NCBI GenBank assembly: GCA_030248065.1
Contig: JASAMV010005808.1
Coordinates: 1 to 64,000, forward strand
Reading direction: 5' to 3'
Length of the DNA stretch: 64,000 bases
Origin: Rhynchonema sp. JSB1_4
Lineage: Eukaryota; Nematoda; Chromadorea; Monhysterida; Xyalidae
Below are positions 37,301 through 48,772 of the stretch, in pieces. Positions within the stretch are counted from its first letter, which is position 1. Each line of letters starts with the position of its first letter. The notes under the pieces were generated by a model. That model made no database searches, was not told the origin of the DNA, and saw only the letters and a program-made list of their open reading frames with translations. The translations under genes were made by a program, and so were the position numbers.

Positions 37301-40300
37301 TGTACCCCTTGGGCCATATTTTAATGTTTAGTCACATGATCGCTTGCGCAGTGCATAAAATTGGACGACGCTTGTGCTCAAATATTTAATACAACAGTTA
37401 TTCCCACGGCAGTCTTCGTCAGTCAGACAGGCGCACACTGCAACGTTCCATGTGGTTACGTCAGAGAGCGTGAGGTTACGTCAGTGAGAGCTTATGGCAG
37501 AAGTATTTTTATATGGGCGGAGTTACACTACCCCAGTAGGAAACCAGATTGTTGATTCCAGAATGTCCGGAGTCCGGACCAAAAATTAAGCCCTTGTTCA
37601 AATTCGTCGTTTCCGCGTCAGCCAGTACCAATTCACCCCCTAATCGAAGACCATTCACATCCCATTTCCAACATGTAGTATCCTTAACCTGGCAAAGGTA
37701 CTTCTTGGTTCTTGACCACCCTATACATGTGTGGAATCAGAACAACCGAATACACTCTTTAGACATAGAACGACATCAACTTGGTGATCGGATCGGATGT
37801 GACTTGCCTTGGTCACACGTGTTTCTTGCATTAAGGATGTTAAAATTTTACTGGAGCACTAATTCCTCCAACTTAAAAGTTATTCATCTTAGGTCGGCGA
37901 ACATATTTTACGTTGGTCGAAATGAGTGGCATCACTAAACTTCTTAATATCCTTAGTTCAAAGAAGTCACGTCACCAAGGCAGAACTGGTCCGCTCCGAT
38001 CACTAAGTTTGATGTCGCCTACAGTGAATCCTTTTGTAGTCAATTTTTTAACATGCAATAATACTGTGGATCACAATCCGCAGTTAACCCCCGAACAACT
38101 TCATACACACGTATGAAGTTGTTCGGGGGTTAACTGCGGAACACAAGTAACCAGATTTTGTGATCAAAAATAATCTGGCTTCGTTCCAGATCCTATAGTC
38201 AGCTTACAAAACCCCCAAAAAATCACACCATGATCAAGAGTGGGCACCCAAAAAAAGTTGAAATGTGATGCGCGCCGTCAAACGGTTTTTACCCACGTGC
38301 CTTATATCATCATTTATGTAACATCAACCAATCTGCCGTCTACGTCTATGCATGTAAAGCCAAACTACGCCAACACGAGCCCGATTTCGAAGGTGGTGTG
38401 TATTCAAAATGAATAGAAAGAGAAAATCATCATCCTCCACTTTGTATTCTTCGACATGTAACATTTCCCAAATCAGCAGCCACGTCAGAATGTTTCACTA
38501 TTCTGCCAGCTGCGAAATCGAGCTCATGTTGGAGTAGTTTGCCTATATGTTGATGGCGATCGATAAACCAATGCGCACTTTCGATTTCCGACATTCGGAG
38601 AGTCATAAATGTTTCAACAACGTTACAAATAGGGTCTAAAGAGTTGACAGAAACGCTGGAGACATCGCTTCCGTTTCCGATAAAAAAGAAATCAACAAAA
38701 AACAATGTTTGTGGTCGAACGGAAAGTCTGTGAGTGGTTGGTTAATTATAGACACAATTGCCTGTCAGACAAGCGCAACGCCACCCCACCCCCCGCACAT
38801 GCCTGTCGGGAATGATACCCACACACAGCTGGTCCCACATAGGGCTCCACCATATCCATAGTTTTTGAAAAAAACCCGAACCGAAACATAAAGCAGATGA
38901 CGAAAATGTCGGTCTTGCAACTTGTAGCTGACGTGCACAATTTGTACAGTCACCCGAACATTTTCATACACAGCTTTCGGTTTCGGGTTTTTTTTCAAAA
39001 CCCGAAACAAAAAAAAAAAAACACATAGTACTTATGTTTTTGATCTAAAAGCCTAAACCTTGGTCCAAAATGCATGTGGCATCTGTCGTGCAACTTTCAC
39101 ATAATCAACGCTAGATCAGCTCGCCACAGGTACTGTGGACGTGATCCTGGTTCAGGCTGTCATTTGACAGATTGTAAAAATAAACATGTGGCCCAGTCCA
39201 AAAAGTACGGTGGCCCAAAAGGTTCACTGGCCCAAAAAGATACGAAACCATAAAACTTGACAAAGGTTAGAGCAGATGTGACGTGACCTAATGGCAGCCG
39301 GTAGTTTGATGGCAGCGGGATTTCATTTGGCTCAGGCTTTTTATATTCATTCAGTTGAGCGTATTCGTTTTCATACGAGCCAGCGTGTTATGCGACCGAC
39401 TGCGCGATAAATTTCTCCTGACAAAATCGACTGACATATAATTGGTGCACTAACTGTCTGCATCGTTCATCCAGTTCGGACGTGGTCGCGTCCATGTTCG
39501 AGCACTCGCAGCTGCGACCGACGTTGTTGCCGTGACATTGGCACACGCCGCACACCATGTCGCCGTTGCCCGAACATTGACGCGAATTGCGCACGACACT
39601 CTGCAACAGATCGCGATGACAATTGGGCGTTGCAATCAACAGCACAAGCACCATTGGAAGTGTGTTCGGAAATTCAGGTATGCCAGGGTGTCGAAATGTA
39701 AACCACCGGGTGTGTAGTCATTGGAGCTCAAACGCCACTGATGTTCTTACGTTCTTCGTATACAGTGGACGGTAAAATTTGAGTCACCGCCCCATCTGAT
39801 TTTTACGTCGACATACAGAGAAAATCGGTGCGATTCCATACCGTTCCTAGAAATGGTTGCACAACCGCATAACTCATTGAAACATCACCCACTCTGTCGT
39901 CATAGGCACACGGACAGTCGCAGTCAACGCTGACTTCCAAATCGACGAATTCACTCAGTCCGGCGGGTCGGATTTCGATTTTGAAGTTCTTCTGATCGAC
40001 GCATTTGACGTGTTCGAGCTCGACCTCGTACATGATCGAATCGCCCAATCGCACCTCCTCGCAAACGTTTGTCTCTTTCATTTCGGCGCTGCAACAAAAA
40101 TAATTTGAATCACAATAAATGATTTTAATTGAAGATTTTGGCGCTTCTATGGTAGCACAATAGCATGAAACATCACATGACAGTGACGTACGTCGGCGGG
40201 TCCTTGCAACGCGTGCGATATTTTAGACGCAATCCCTGAGTGGCGTTGAGGTTGTCGACGAGAATCAGCTTTTCGGCGATTTTCTGAAAATTATCGACTA

Positions 40301-43300
40301 ATCAACCAATAATATCGACTAATCATGTATACACCGAGTGAAACATCAGTCGCACGCACATGATATTCCTCCTCAATCAATCGCACAATGTTGTTCGAAT
40401 CATCGGCCAATTCACCCACCGACGCTGACACATCGGGCAGCGCGTCCTTGAGACGGTTGAATAATGGCAGTTGTTTTTTGGTCACCTGCAAATGTACGCA
40501 CACGGTCAGGGGGTCGATATGCGACTCAGATCAAACAGGATGTGTCGTGCTTACGGGACTTTTTGTGTTAAGATTATTTGGAAATTTACTGGTTTATGTA
40601 CCATCAACCTTCGACCAGAGTAAGAGTTGTTGATTCGGGGATCCGGGAACGATTTTTACGCTGGTCAAACTTGGGTGTATAGCAGCATACCGGTAAGTTT
40701 CCGATTAATCTTCGATCATACAAAAGAGTCACGCGACCGCACAATAAGAACAGCAGCGTACCGCAAAAATAATGTTCGCCTGTGACTCGCGTATCTTCTG
40801 ATGCAATTGCGAAATGCTGGGATAATCCTGCTCACTGGACATGTAATATTCGCCATTGGCCATATGACAACTGCCGTCGTTGGGCACGACCACACCGGCC
40901 AGCTGACAACAAATTGAAATTTTGACAAAAATTGTTTAGTTTTGTAAACATAACTATGTAGATTGTTGTAAAAGAGAGCGAACCCGTCCGTCACCGGCGT
41001 AATGGAATCCGGCATCGGTGGAGAACACGATCATTTTGCGCGACTTCTGACGCCAGCCAATTTCGTCCTGAAGTTGATTGTTGGGTTTTTTAAAATTTAA
41101 AATATTTTTGTCAAAATTTTAAAATTGGACATCAATGTATTGGCTCGACGTCGCAAATTCAGGTATAAAAACTGATAGGATGAGAAAAACGGACACTTTC
41201 AGAATGCAAAATTTTGAAATTAAACACTCGAGGGTCAAAGCATGTACAAGTATCAATACAATCGCGTTTCGAGAATTGCGTGCTAGGGTGGGAATGGTTG
41301 CATGTGTCGAGAATTCTTTCCAATATTATTATCATACATGATAGCCACTCACGGTGCACACAAGTGATTGCATGATGGCGTCAAAACCGCCCTCGGGTCC
41401 ATCCAGATTACCCGATATCTGGGCGGCCTTGACTTTGTTCTTGAACATGGTCGTGTTGGTGGTCAAAGTCATTTCGTGCCGAAACCCATACGGCGGTGAA
41501 CACACCGAACACGGACGGTCACGGCTGAAACGTCAGTTGGTTTGACTGAACCGTGAGTGAGCGCCTGACACAGCAAGGTGACTGACTAACCGTTCCGGTC
41601 GCGGGTCAACGAACGGTACCAGTGTCTTGTCGACGAACGAACCGAAACCGAGACGGAAATTGTTGGTGATCTGATTCATTCGCGCCGCTGAAACAAACAA
41701 ATACGTAACATTGAGTCTCAATGTATATTTGTGCAGGAGTGATATATGCTATCCACGGTTGGCATTTAGCCAGGCACGTTTCTGCCTGCCAAAGCCGGTC
41801 TCACATGGCACGCGCTTTTGTCTTCCAAAACCAAACTCTGCACCAGAAAATACTACCGCATTAATAAAAATTTGGAAAGAACGTTAAAATTAACCGAGAA
41901 GATCGCCGAGTTCACTGAGTTTTTCCTGATCGTCAATCATTGAGTGCGACATGTCCATCAAATAGTATAAATCGACTGGATAGTTCTTCACTTGACGATA
42001 GATTATGTTGAACTTGAATTTGTCCACTGGAAAAAATATGGCGGCCATTTTGCCACGGTCGGTTTTGCCAAATTTTAGTTCTCGTATAAATTTAGTAACA
42101 CTCCCGGACGGTGTTAAGCTCGGCTACTATGCCTGGTGGGTTTTTAATGATCAGTATGTCCAATAGTTTTATTAACTATTAGCAGCTTTGCTGATCCCAC
42201 TATTTCCAATCACCATCGTAAATGCTGTCTTGAGCCCGGTTTGTTCATTAACTATCAGGAAACAACTGTAGCGCTAGTCGAAACCATACAGTCTGCAAAT
42301 CTTCTAACATCCTTCCTAAATCACGCCGTGACCAGGTCGTATCGACATGATCAGCAAGCTTGATACCCGGGCCGGGAATGCACAACTCACTTGGTCGAAG
42401 TTTGACGGTGATGCGTTCGGGGAACAGCTGTCGCTTCAGATTCTCGACTTTGGTTGGGTCTTGTTTCGGAAATTGCTGAAAAAAATTATTGTTTTTATAC
42501 AAAAGCGCAATTTATAATTAATACGACGGCCCTAAAAATCTAATGGAGGGCAACTGCAAAATCACAAGTTTCGTGGTTGAAACTGGGTTCAGTCTGCAAG
42601 GCGGCGGTCAAACCCAATGGCAAACATTACGATCAGCAGTGTCATATGCAATGGGTGCAATATCCTATGTACATAGCTCTAGTGTCTGAATTGAGCTAAT
42701 GTGCATACGGCAGTTACCATCCGCACTTACCAGGCCTGGATACATCTGCAAGAGGGATACATGTACCAGTCACAATGGAAACATGCGGCTCTGCCACATC
42801 GGTAATGAATTTCAAATCAAGGAAAGACAGTTTCAGCTTCAGGTCATATCAGTGAAATGAGACAACAAAAGACTTTCGTTCTGACGGTACGTGTAGAAGA
42901 CCAGAGTTAGGGGTGGACTTGCTTTAGGGTTAGGCGCACAAGCCTTTTTAAGGTTGGCCTGGATGAGTTGAGCTGAGTTGGTGCCCAAAAATGCCCCGTG
43001 ACCCAAACGTACCCCATGTGTCTCCGACTCGGTCTGCGGGTTCTCATAATCTCCCTCGTTGCCACAACCGAACTGACTGAGTCGTGAGAACGAGTCGCAT
43101 CGCGATAGTGACTCGTCGTAACCCTGCGACAGTGAAACGTCACAGCATTTCAAGCTGTTTTGTCTTTGCACTCATGGAGCCACTTAGCTGACAAGGCATG
43201 TAGATGGAATTGAAGCCATTCTAATCAATAACCACCAAAATACAAGACCAACATCTTTTTTGCACCAAGCGCACGATGTGTGAAACTGAATGCATTGTGC

Positions 43301-43502
43301 ACAAGTGTAGTTGTCGCGCGACAGTGAATGGCACGGGAACTTCTCGTCTGCAAATAAAACATTAAATCAGTGCAAATCGGTTATTTAAAATTGATTCTTG
43401 ACAAGCTTTGAAAACAATTTTACTTTTATCATCTTCGTCCGGTAAACATGTCCTCCAGGACACCGCCAATACGACAGCTATGATAAACGCTCGCAACTTC
43501 AT
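34385..43502 (-). CDS. Integrin beta subunit
   Basis: A type I adhesion receptor subunit that pairs with an alpha subunit at the cell surface. Twenty exons in phase give 799 aa: 43502-43424, 43347-43253, 43123-43013, 42475-42391, 42026-41895, 41687-41591, 41524-41353, 41067-40984, 40902-40762, 40485-40360, 40283-40192, 40088-39893, 39600-39455, 37074-36923, 36054-35951, 35873-35787, 35583-35428, 35095-34990, 34703-34537 and 34456-34385. Visible in order: a signal peptide ([15 protein letters not shown]), a PSI domain, the beta-I domain with [17 protein letters not shown] and [27 protein letters not shown], Cys-rich I-EGF repeats ([28 protein letters not shown]), the beta-tail, one TM helix, and a tail beginning [20 protein letters not shown]. 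Both tail NPxY motifs read NPIF and NPLF. Intron 37075-39454 holds a 2.1-kb transposon-like element. Confidence 0.95.
36290..36722. mobile_element. Foldback in integrin intron (CACCGTCAAGCTCA arrays)
   Basis: The left arm begins GGAATTCACAAAACAAAGTC and the right arm ends with its complement GACTTTGTTTTGTGAATTCC. Each arm is an array of a short unit near TCACCGTCAAGCT (left) or AGCTTGACGGTGA (right). Arms are about 120-150 bp. It lies in the intron between integrin exons 14 and 15. Confidence 0.75.
37135..39251. mobile_element. 2.1-kb terminal-inverted-repeat element in integrin intron
   Basis: The left end reads TGGTTCCGTATCCTTTTGGG and the right end is the complement of TGGTTTCGTATCTTTTTGGG. 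Similarity continues inward for about 55 bp through GGGCCAGTGAA and GGCCACCG. The left side adds an array of TACTTTTTGGGCCA units (to about 37300). No transposase frame is seen, so it appears non-autonomous. It accounts for most of the intron between exons 13 and 14. Confidence 0.75.
38075..38145. repeat. Perfect hairpin
   Basis: CCGCAGTTAACCCCCGAACA is followed almost at once by its complement, with an arm of about 32 bp and a loop near ACACAC. It lies inside the larger element in the integrin intron and could form a very stable cruciform or RNA hairpin. Confidence 0.85.
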
Positions 43503-45682
43503 CCTCACCACACAAACACCGGTGCTGCACCGGAGACCGAATTAATTTATTGACGGTTTACTAATTGAAGGAAGTTAAATTCTACTTTTTAGTTGCTGAA
43601 TCTGGAATAAAAACCAACAGTGAAACCCCAACCCCCCAAACCCGGTCTGCTGTATGAAACATCGTATTAGTCATCAATGAAAAAGAGAAAAATAAAGATG
43701 CGCATCAAGTTGCAAGTGAATCACAGCACCACCAGACCACTGTGACAGTTGGGCGCGCCTGGCAACGAAGGAAACATTTGCTGTTGTTTCGGTCAATTTT
43801 GAAGAAAACCAGGTTTTTCAAGAACGGAATGTTTGGAAGCCAAAAGCGAACAAGAATGCCCCTGCCAAAGAAGTTCAGTCCTCAAAGCACTTTTAGTGGA
43901 GACCCCAAAACGGCCAAAAAAACAAGCCCATAAAGAATGCAGTGAATCATCACATGGGTGCAACCCAATCCAGAGAAACAATGTGACTATCAAGTCATAA
44001 ACGACACAACATGAAAAGTCGTCCGTACTACAACATGACTGTGACATAAGCCAAGGGGAGTTTATTGATAGATCAATGTGTGTGATTCTTGGAACGATGC
44101 GATCTCACGCATGGATGGAAGGGGCGTAATCAGCATCCAGAATGCAGTGTAAGGTACTCCATTGGGATATATTTGGTGTTGGGTCGGTCGGTTGAGTAAT
44201 AATAAAGTATGAAATACGCACGCACGCTGTTGTGTATTTACCATTTGCCATCATTGGCCACAGAGCAGAATATTATGTGCTGAAAATGTTGCGAGGCCAG
44301 AGCGAGTACTCACAGCACCAAACGTATAAACACGAATGTATGCGAGTACATACAACGACAACACAGCGCGCGCGCATTGAGCGACCACACATCCACGTAC
44401 ATGTACAGCCAGAATAAACGCGCAGCAGGAGCAGCCAGGGACGTACCCAGTATGATACGAGCACAAACGTTTCACGGCAGACCAACCCAACGCTGTAGAA
44501 CGTATACACAGACGTTATGTATGGTTGGTGCTCAGTCACTGCCTGCTTGCGTCCCTCTGGTTGTCGGGCGGTCGGGTGATGCCACTCCGTTGTGTGTTGT
44601 TGTTAGCTGCTGCTAGCTGAAACACTGACGGGACGCACATACTGTATGTAGTGGGTTCTCAGCTCGATGCTTCTTGATTTGATGCTCTCTGCGCTGCTGC
44701 CTGCCGGTTTGTTAGTTTGTACATGGTACACGTACAACATCGCTTACTGGTGTTCATACTTGCTTGCTTGTGTACCACCGTGCATAGTAGCCACTACTGT
44801 ACACAGCTGCAGCTTGCCGTGCAGCATCTGTAGCTACTATGTGGAGCTAATCACGCTACCGCTTTACACCCACCAGGAGTGTATGCTACAACACAGAGTG
44901 GTCGGACTGCGTACAAACTGGCTGACTGGCGGTTTCTGATTAGCTGTCCGCACCGCGCTGCTTGTTTGGTATAGTGTGTGGGGAACCACATTTCTGGACG
45001 CCAACGTGTTTCCTTTTGGAAACGCGCTTCTTTTTGCGCGAAAAATGTTAGCTTAAGAAAAGAAGCCACAGCTACTGTGAACCCAAAGTTTTTCCAATGA
45101 CACCGTTTCACCGACGCGAATAAAAAAGCGAGCCAAAAGCACTGGTTCCATTTGGTCTCCCTTTGGTATGTGTATCAAACCTGTTGTGCTGCTCTTGGCT
45201 GAGTAACGAAATCGACCCCCGTGGGCTTGGCACATACTTTTTGTTTGAAAATTTTACTTCTTGAACTTTTGGACAGGGACGTATACTTTACAAATCTAAG
45301 CTGAACACGCACTTTGGTGGGATATTAGCTGCATGATGTTTTCACTAGAATTTCCCGTGCTAATGCCTACGTTGAAACCATGTGCGTGTGTACCCAATGT
45401 TCCAAAAACTGGTCGGATTACGATTGTAGACCACGCCCAAATACCACCTGTTGTCAGCCTGAATCTGTATTTTGAAATCCCAGGCATGAAATTCTCACAG
45501 CGCATGACTGGATTTCGTGTTTGTCTGTCTGCATCCTTATAATGGTTCTCTTGCCAAAACGCAATATTCAGCTTCACCAGCTATGCGCGCTGGCAATTTA
45601 CCATTTACAATACTGTCTGAATTTATTTTAGCTACCCACGTCAACGTCAGAATTTCACAATATTATTACTTTGACCAACGCC
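43503..45682. other. Divergent intergenic region
   Basis: This lies between integrin beta (minus) and the PTTG1IP-like gene (plus) and must hold both promoters. I see no further exon. A near match to the decamer (TGAAACATCG) lies at about 43656. No promoter element can be named with confidence. Confidence 0.5.
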
Positions 45683-48197
45683 ATGAAGCATCTGATCTGT
45701 GCATCCTTCGTGATCTTCGTCTATGCTTTCACATCAGTTTCTGCCGATCATTGTGCAGCACACAATTCTACCTGTGAAACGTGTCTGCGTCGCTCAAGTG
45801 TTGGTGATGTTTCAATTTTAATGACAATATAATTTTAAGACTGAATGGTATTTTGAGAACTTTCCAAATAGGGTCCCAAGAGCTCTAAGTATTTGGGAAA
45901 CAACATTCTTGACAAAAAGCCGGATTTTCGCACTTTTTCCGAATAGTGCCCCTGGGGCTCTGGACGGAAGACTCTTTGCGTGTATGTGTATCCAATCGAT
46001 TTCATTTTGTCAGTGTTTCTGGTGCGACACCACATCCACGTGTCAAGGTGTGACGGCAAAGGACAAGCTCGGCTGCGCCTTCATTCACAGTCGATGGGGC
46101 GTTTGCGGATGTGAGTCGGAGGGGTGGGCATGCTGCCACAATTTTGATACTAATCCGATAGCAAGTACACCAGTAAAGAAACACAAATCAGGATCAAACT
46201 TGGAGATCAGAATGGCCACAATCTGTCTCCTCGGTCACGTGACTTTCAGGCCGAATTCACAACGCAGCGCGTTAGCGTGTTGCTGATTAGCGTGCACGCG
46301 TTTGCATTCACAATGGAAAATTGAAAAAGCGCGTTAGCGTGCGCGCTTATCAGTGACACGCTAATGCGCTAACGCGCTAAACAGCAAAACGCGATTGCAT
46401 TAGAAATGTCACGTGCACTAGAAAAAGATTTTTTCCCATTCTTTCCAGTACCTCTACTCGCGCTGCTCATCATGGCCGGCATCGGTCTGCTTCTATTCGT
46501 GACCGGTGCATGTTGTGTGTGGTGCAAATGCAGACGATGTTGTCGTGAGCGTCGACAAAGAAGGTTGGGATTGACTTGTGCCTGTTTCAGCAAGCACATT
46601 GCACCGGTCTCGGACTTGGAGGTCGCCCCCAGATTTACTGTTGCTAACCGGGTGACCTAATTATGAGCAAGCGTGGTGAAAGTGCCTATCAAACTTTCGA
46701 CCAACTTAAAAATGGCTCATTACAATGGTCACAGACATGTTTACACTTGTCGTCAAGTTTGATACCTAAAAATATCGGTGTTTCTGATCCAAAATCTGCC
46801 AAGTCGTATACCGACCCAGAACAGAGCGTTTGACGTAGGGCTCGCGCGGGAAATTTTTTTGAAGGACGGGAAAAATTGGGGAAATTTCCCGTTTTCCCCA
46901 AGGGTCTGGGAATTCTTACGGGAAATGGAAGTTTGGAATTTTGAAGGACGGGAAATGTCGCGGGAAATGGTTTTCAGAATTTTGAAGGACGGGAAATTGC
47001 GGGAAAAGGCCTATTTCCCGCGGGAAATGCGGGAAAACGGGAAATTTCCCGCGGGAAATGGTGTTATTTCCCGCAGATTTCCCGCGCAAAATAGGAATTT
47101 CCCTCAAATTTCCCGCTGAAAATAAGAATTTCCCGTAAATTTCCCGCGGAAAACATATTTCCCGCCCTAGTTTTTGGTTTGATAAGTTACTAACGCAATA
47201 GCTGGCCGCTATAAGCGTTCCTTTGATGTGTTAAAAAGTGGATGACAAGTCCTGTTGTCTGTTGATGTAAACTGGCAATGTAAAAGAAGGGCACTCAAAG
47301 ATAAAGTTGCCCTTTGGAGGATGAACAACGACTGTATAACAGTATTTACCAAGAATTCAGGCCTATTCATGCTGAGACACGTTCAAACGAGTGTTCTAGT
47401 TACACACACGTGCCATTAAATCCGTGAATTTCTTGATTGATCGGTTCAGTGCGTGAGCCGCTGCTAACTATAAGTTGAAAAATGCAGTCTAAGTCAATTG
47501 CTCAGTGTCGTGATCTTCATGAACAGGTCTGAAAAAGACAAAAAGTCTATTTTCAACCCATACTAAAGAAGAAAAGCCAACAAAAGATGATCTGATCGTT
47601 TCGATTTCCCGTTTCCCGCGGGAAATCTCACGGGAATTACTGACGGGAATTCCCGCGCGGGAAATGGTCGAAGGACGGGAAAAAGAGGGAAATGGCCGAT
47701 TTCCCGCGGGAATTTTCAGGCACTATTTCCCGCGGAAAATGCCACTATCCACAATATTTCCCGGGAAACGGGGAAGGGAAATTTCCCGCAAATTTCCCTC
47801 CCTGCCGCGAATTTCCGCGGGAAAAAAATTTCCCGCGCGAGCCCTAGTTTGACGTTCACTGACAGCCACTGTGCGTCTTGTGCAGCATTTGATGTTTCAA
47901 CACACGCGTATATAAAGCTTTCGAACGCAGCTATGAACGCGAACGATTCGAAAACGAACAACGCGCCGAGGCACGAAGGGCAGAACGGATGGAACGGACC
48001 GAAGACAGACAACGAACTCGGGACAGACTCAGGGAACAGTATGGTTGGTCACGTGTTTGTTATCAGGCCCAGCTTAAATCTTCTCAACGATCAAGCACTT
48101 TGCATATGGTCGACAGGGCGATGCTTTTCTGTTTTCAGGTATTCCCGCACGAACTCCGAACAACTATGAACCACTGGACGATGCGTCTCAAGGATGA
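45683..48197 (+). CDS. PTTG1IP/PBF-like single-pass PSI-domain protein
   Basis: The human family member PTTG1IP is a small type I glycoprotein that binds securin and traffics between membrane and nucleus. Exons 45683-45799, 46014-46110, 46449-46563, 47931-48043 and 48139-48197 join in phase to 166 aa (human about 180). In order: a signal peptide (MKHLICASFVIFVYAFTSVSA), a Cys-rich PSI-like domain (CAAHNSTCETCLRRSSCFWC) ending SRWGVCG as in the human protein, one TM segment (LLALLIMAGIGLLLFVTGA), a Cys/Arg-rich juxtamembrane stretch (CCVWCKCRRCCRERRQR), then the charged coiled coil RFENEQRAEARRAERMERTE and a short tail ending PNNYEPLDDASQG. Intron 1 starts GTTGGTGATGTTTCA. Intron 3 contains a hAT-like element. 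It is convergent with ADP-glucokinase. Confidence 0.88.
46836..47846. mobile_element. hAT-like non-autonomous transposon with TTTCCCGCGGGAAA arrays
   Basis: The terminal inverted repeat is TAGGGCTCGCGCGGGAAA at both ends. It is flanked by an exact 8-bp direct duplication GTTTGACG (46828-46835 and 47847-47854), the duplication length and end type of hAT transposons. About 300 bp at the left and 250 bp at the right consist of close-packed TTTCCCGCGGGAAA palindromes and half-sites. The middle (47180-47600) is ordinary sequence with no transposase. It lies in intron 3 of the PTTG1IP-like gene. Confidence 0.88.
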
Positions 48198-48772
48198 CCT
48201 AACCGTGTCCATTGTTTTACACCACTTGTTTACCTGTTAAAAAACCTTTGATCCTCAGCATGTTTTACATGAGTGAATTTTTACAATTTGTCGCATGTCT
48301 TTCTTTTTCCCGCAATTTGATTTCATTTCATTGATTCACTGATGTCTCAATACGGTTTTGTCATCTTCAGTTACGAACAAAGCAGGTTTTATGATTTGTT
48401 GTGTTTCTATTCAGATATGGTAAGGCATAAAACGTGTAACAATGCTTTCATTTTATTCGACAATTCTGTTCAAGCTCACAATTATGTATAATACAAGAAC
48501 AAAAATTTTCAACGCACACATTTGAAGGCAAATAAATACACGACTCGACGGTTTGAGACCAGAAAATAAACATGCAATCATGGTACACATGCTGTAGATT
48601 AGGGATACAGGTAAATACGGCACTACAACTATACGATTTGCTAGTGGACAAGACCATAACCGTCACAAGTTTTCAAAAAATGCGCAGAAAAGCCACATGG
48701 CAGCCTCGAAAGCGATGATGAAAATTTGACGAGCAGATATATATAGATAGACAGCTTGACCAAGTGCTGCTC

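Noticed and set aside
38860..39010. Separate small gene suggested by plus and minus frames
   Set aside because: The frames are produced by an inverted repeat within a larger element.
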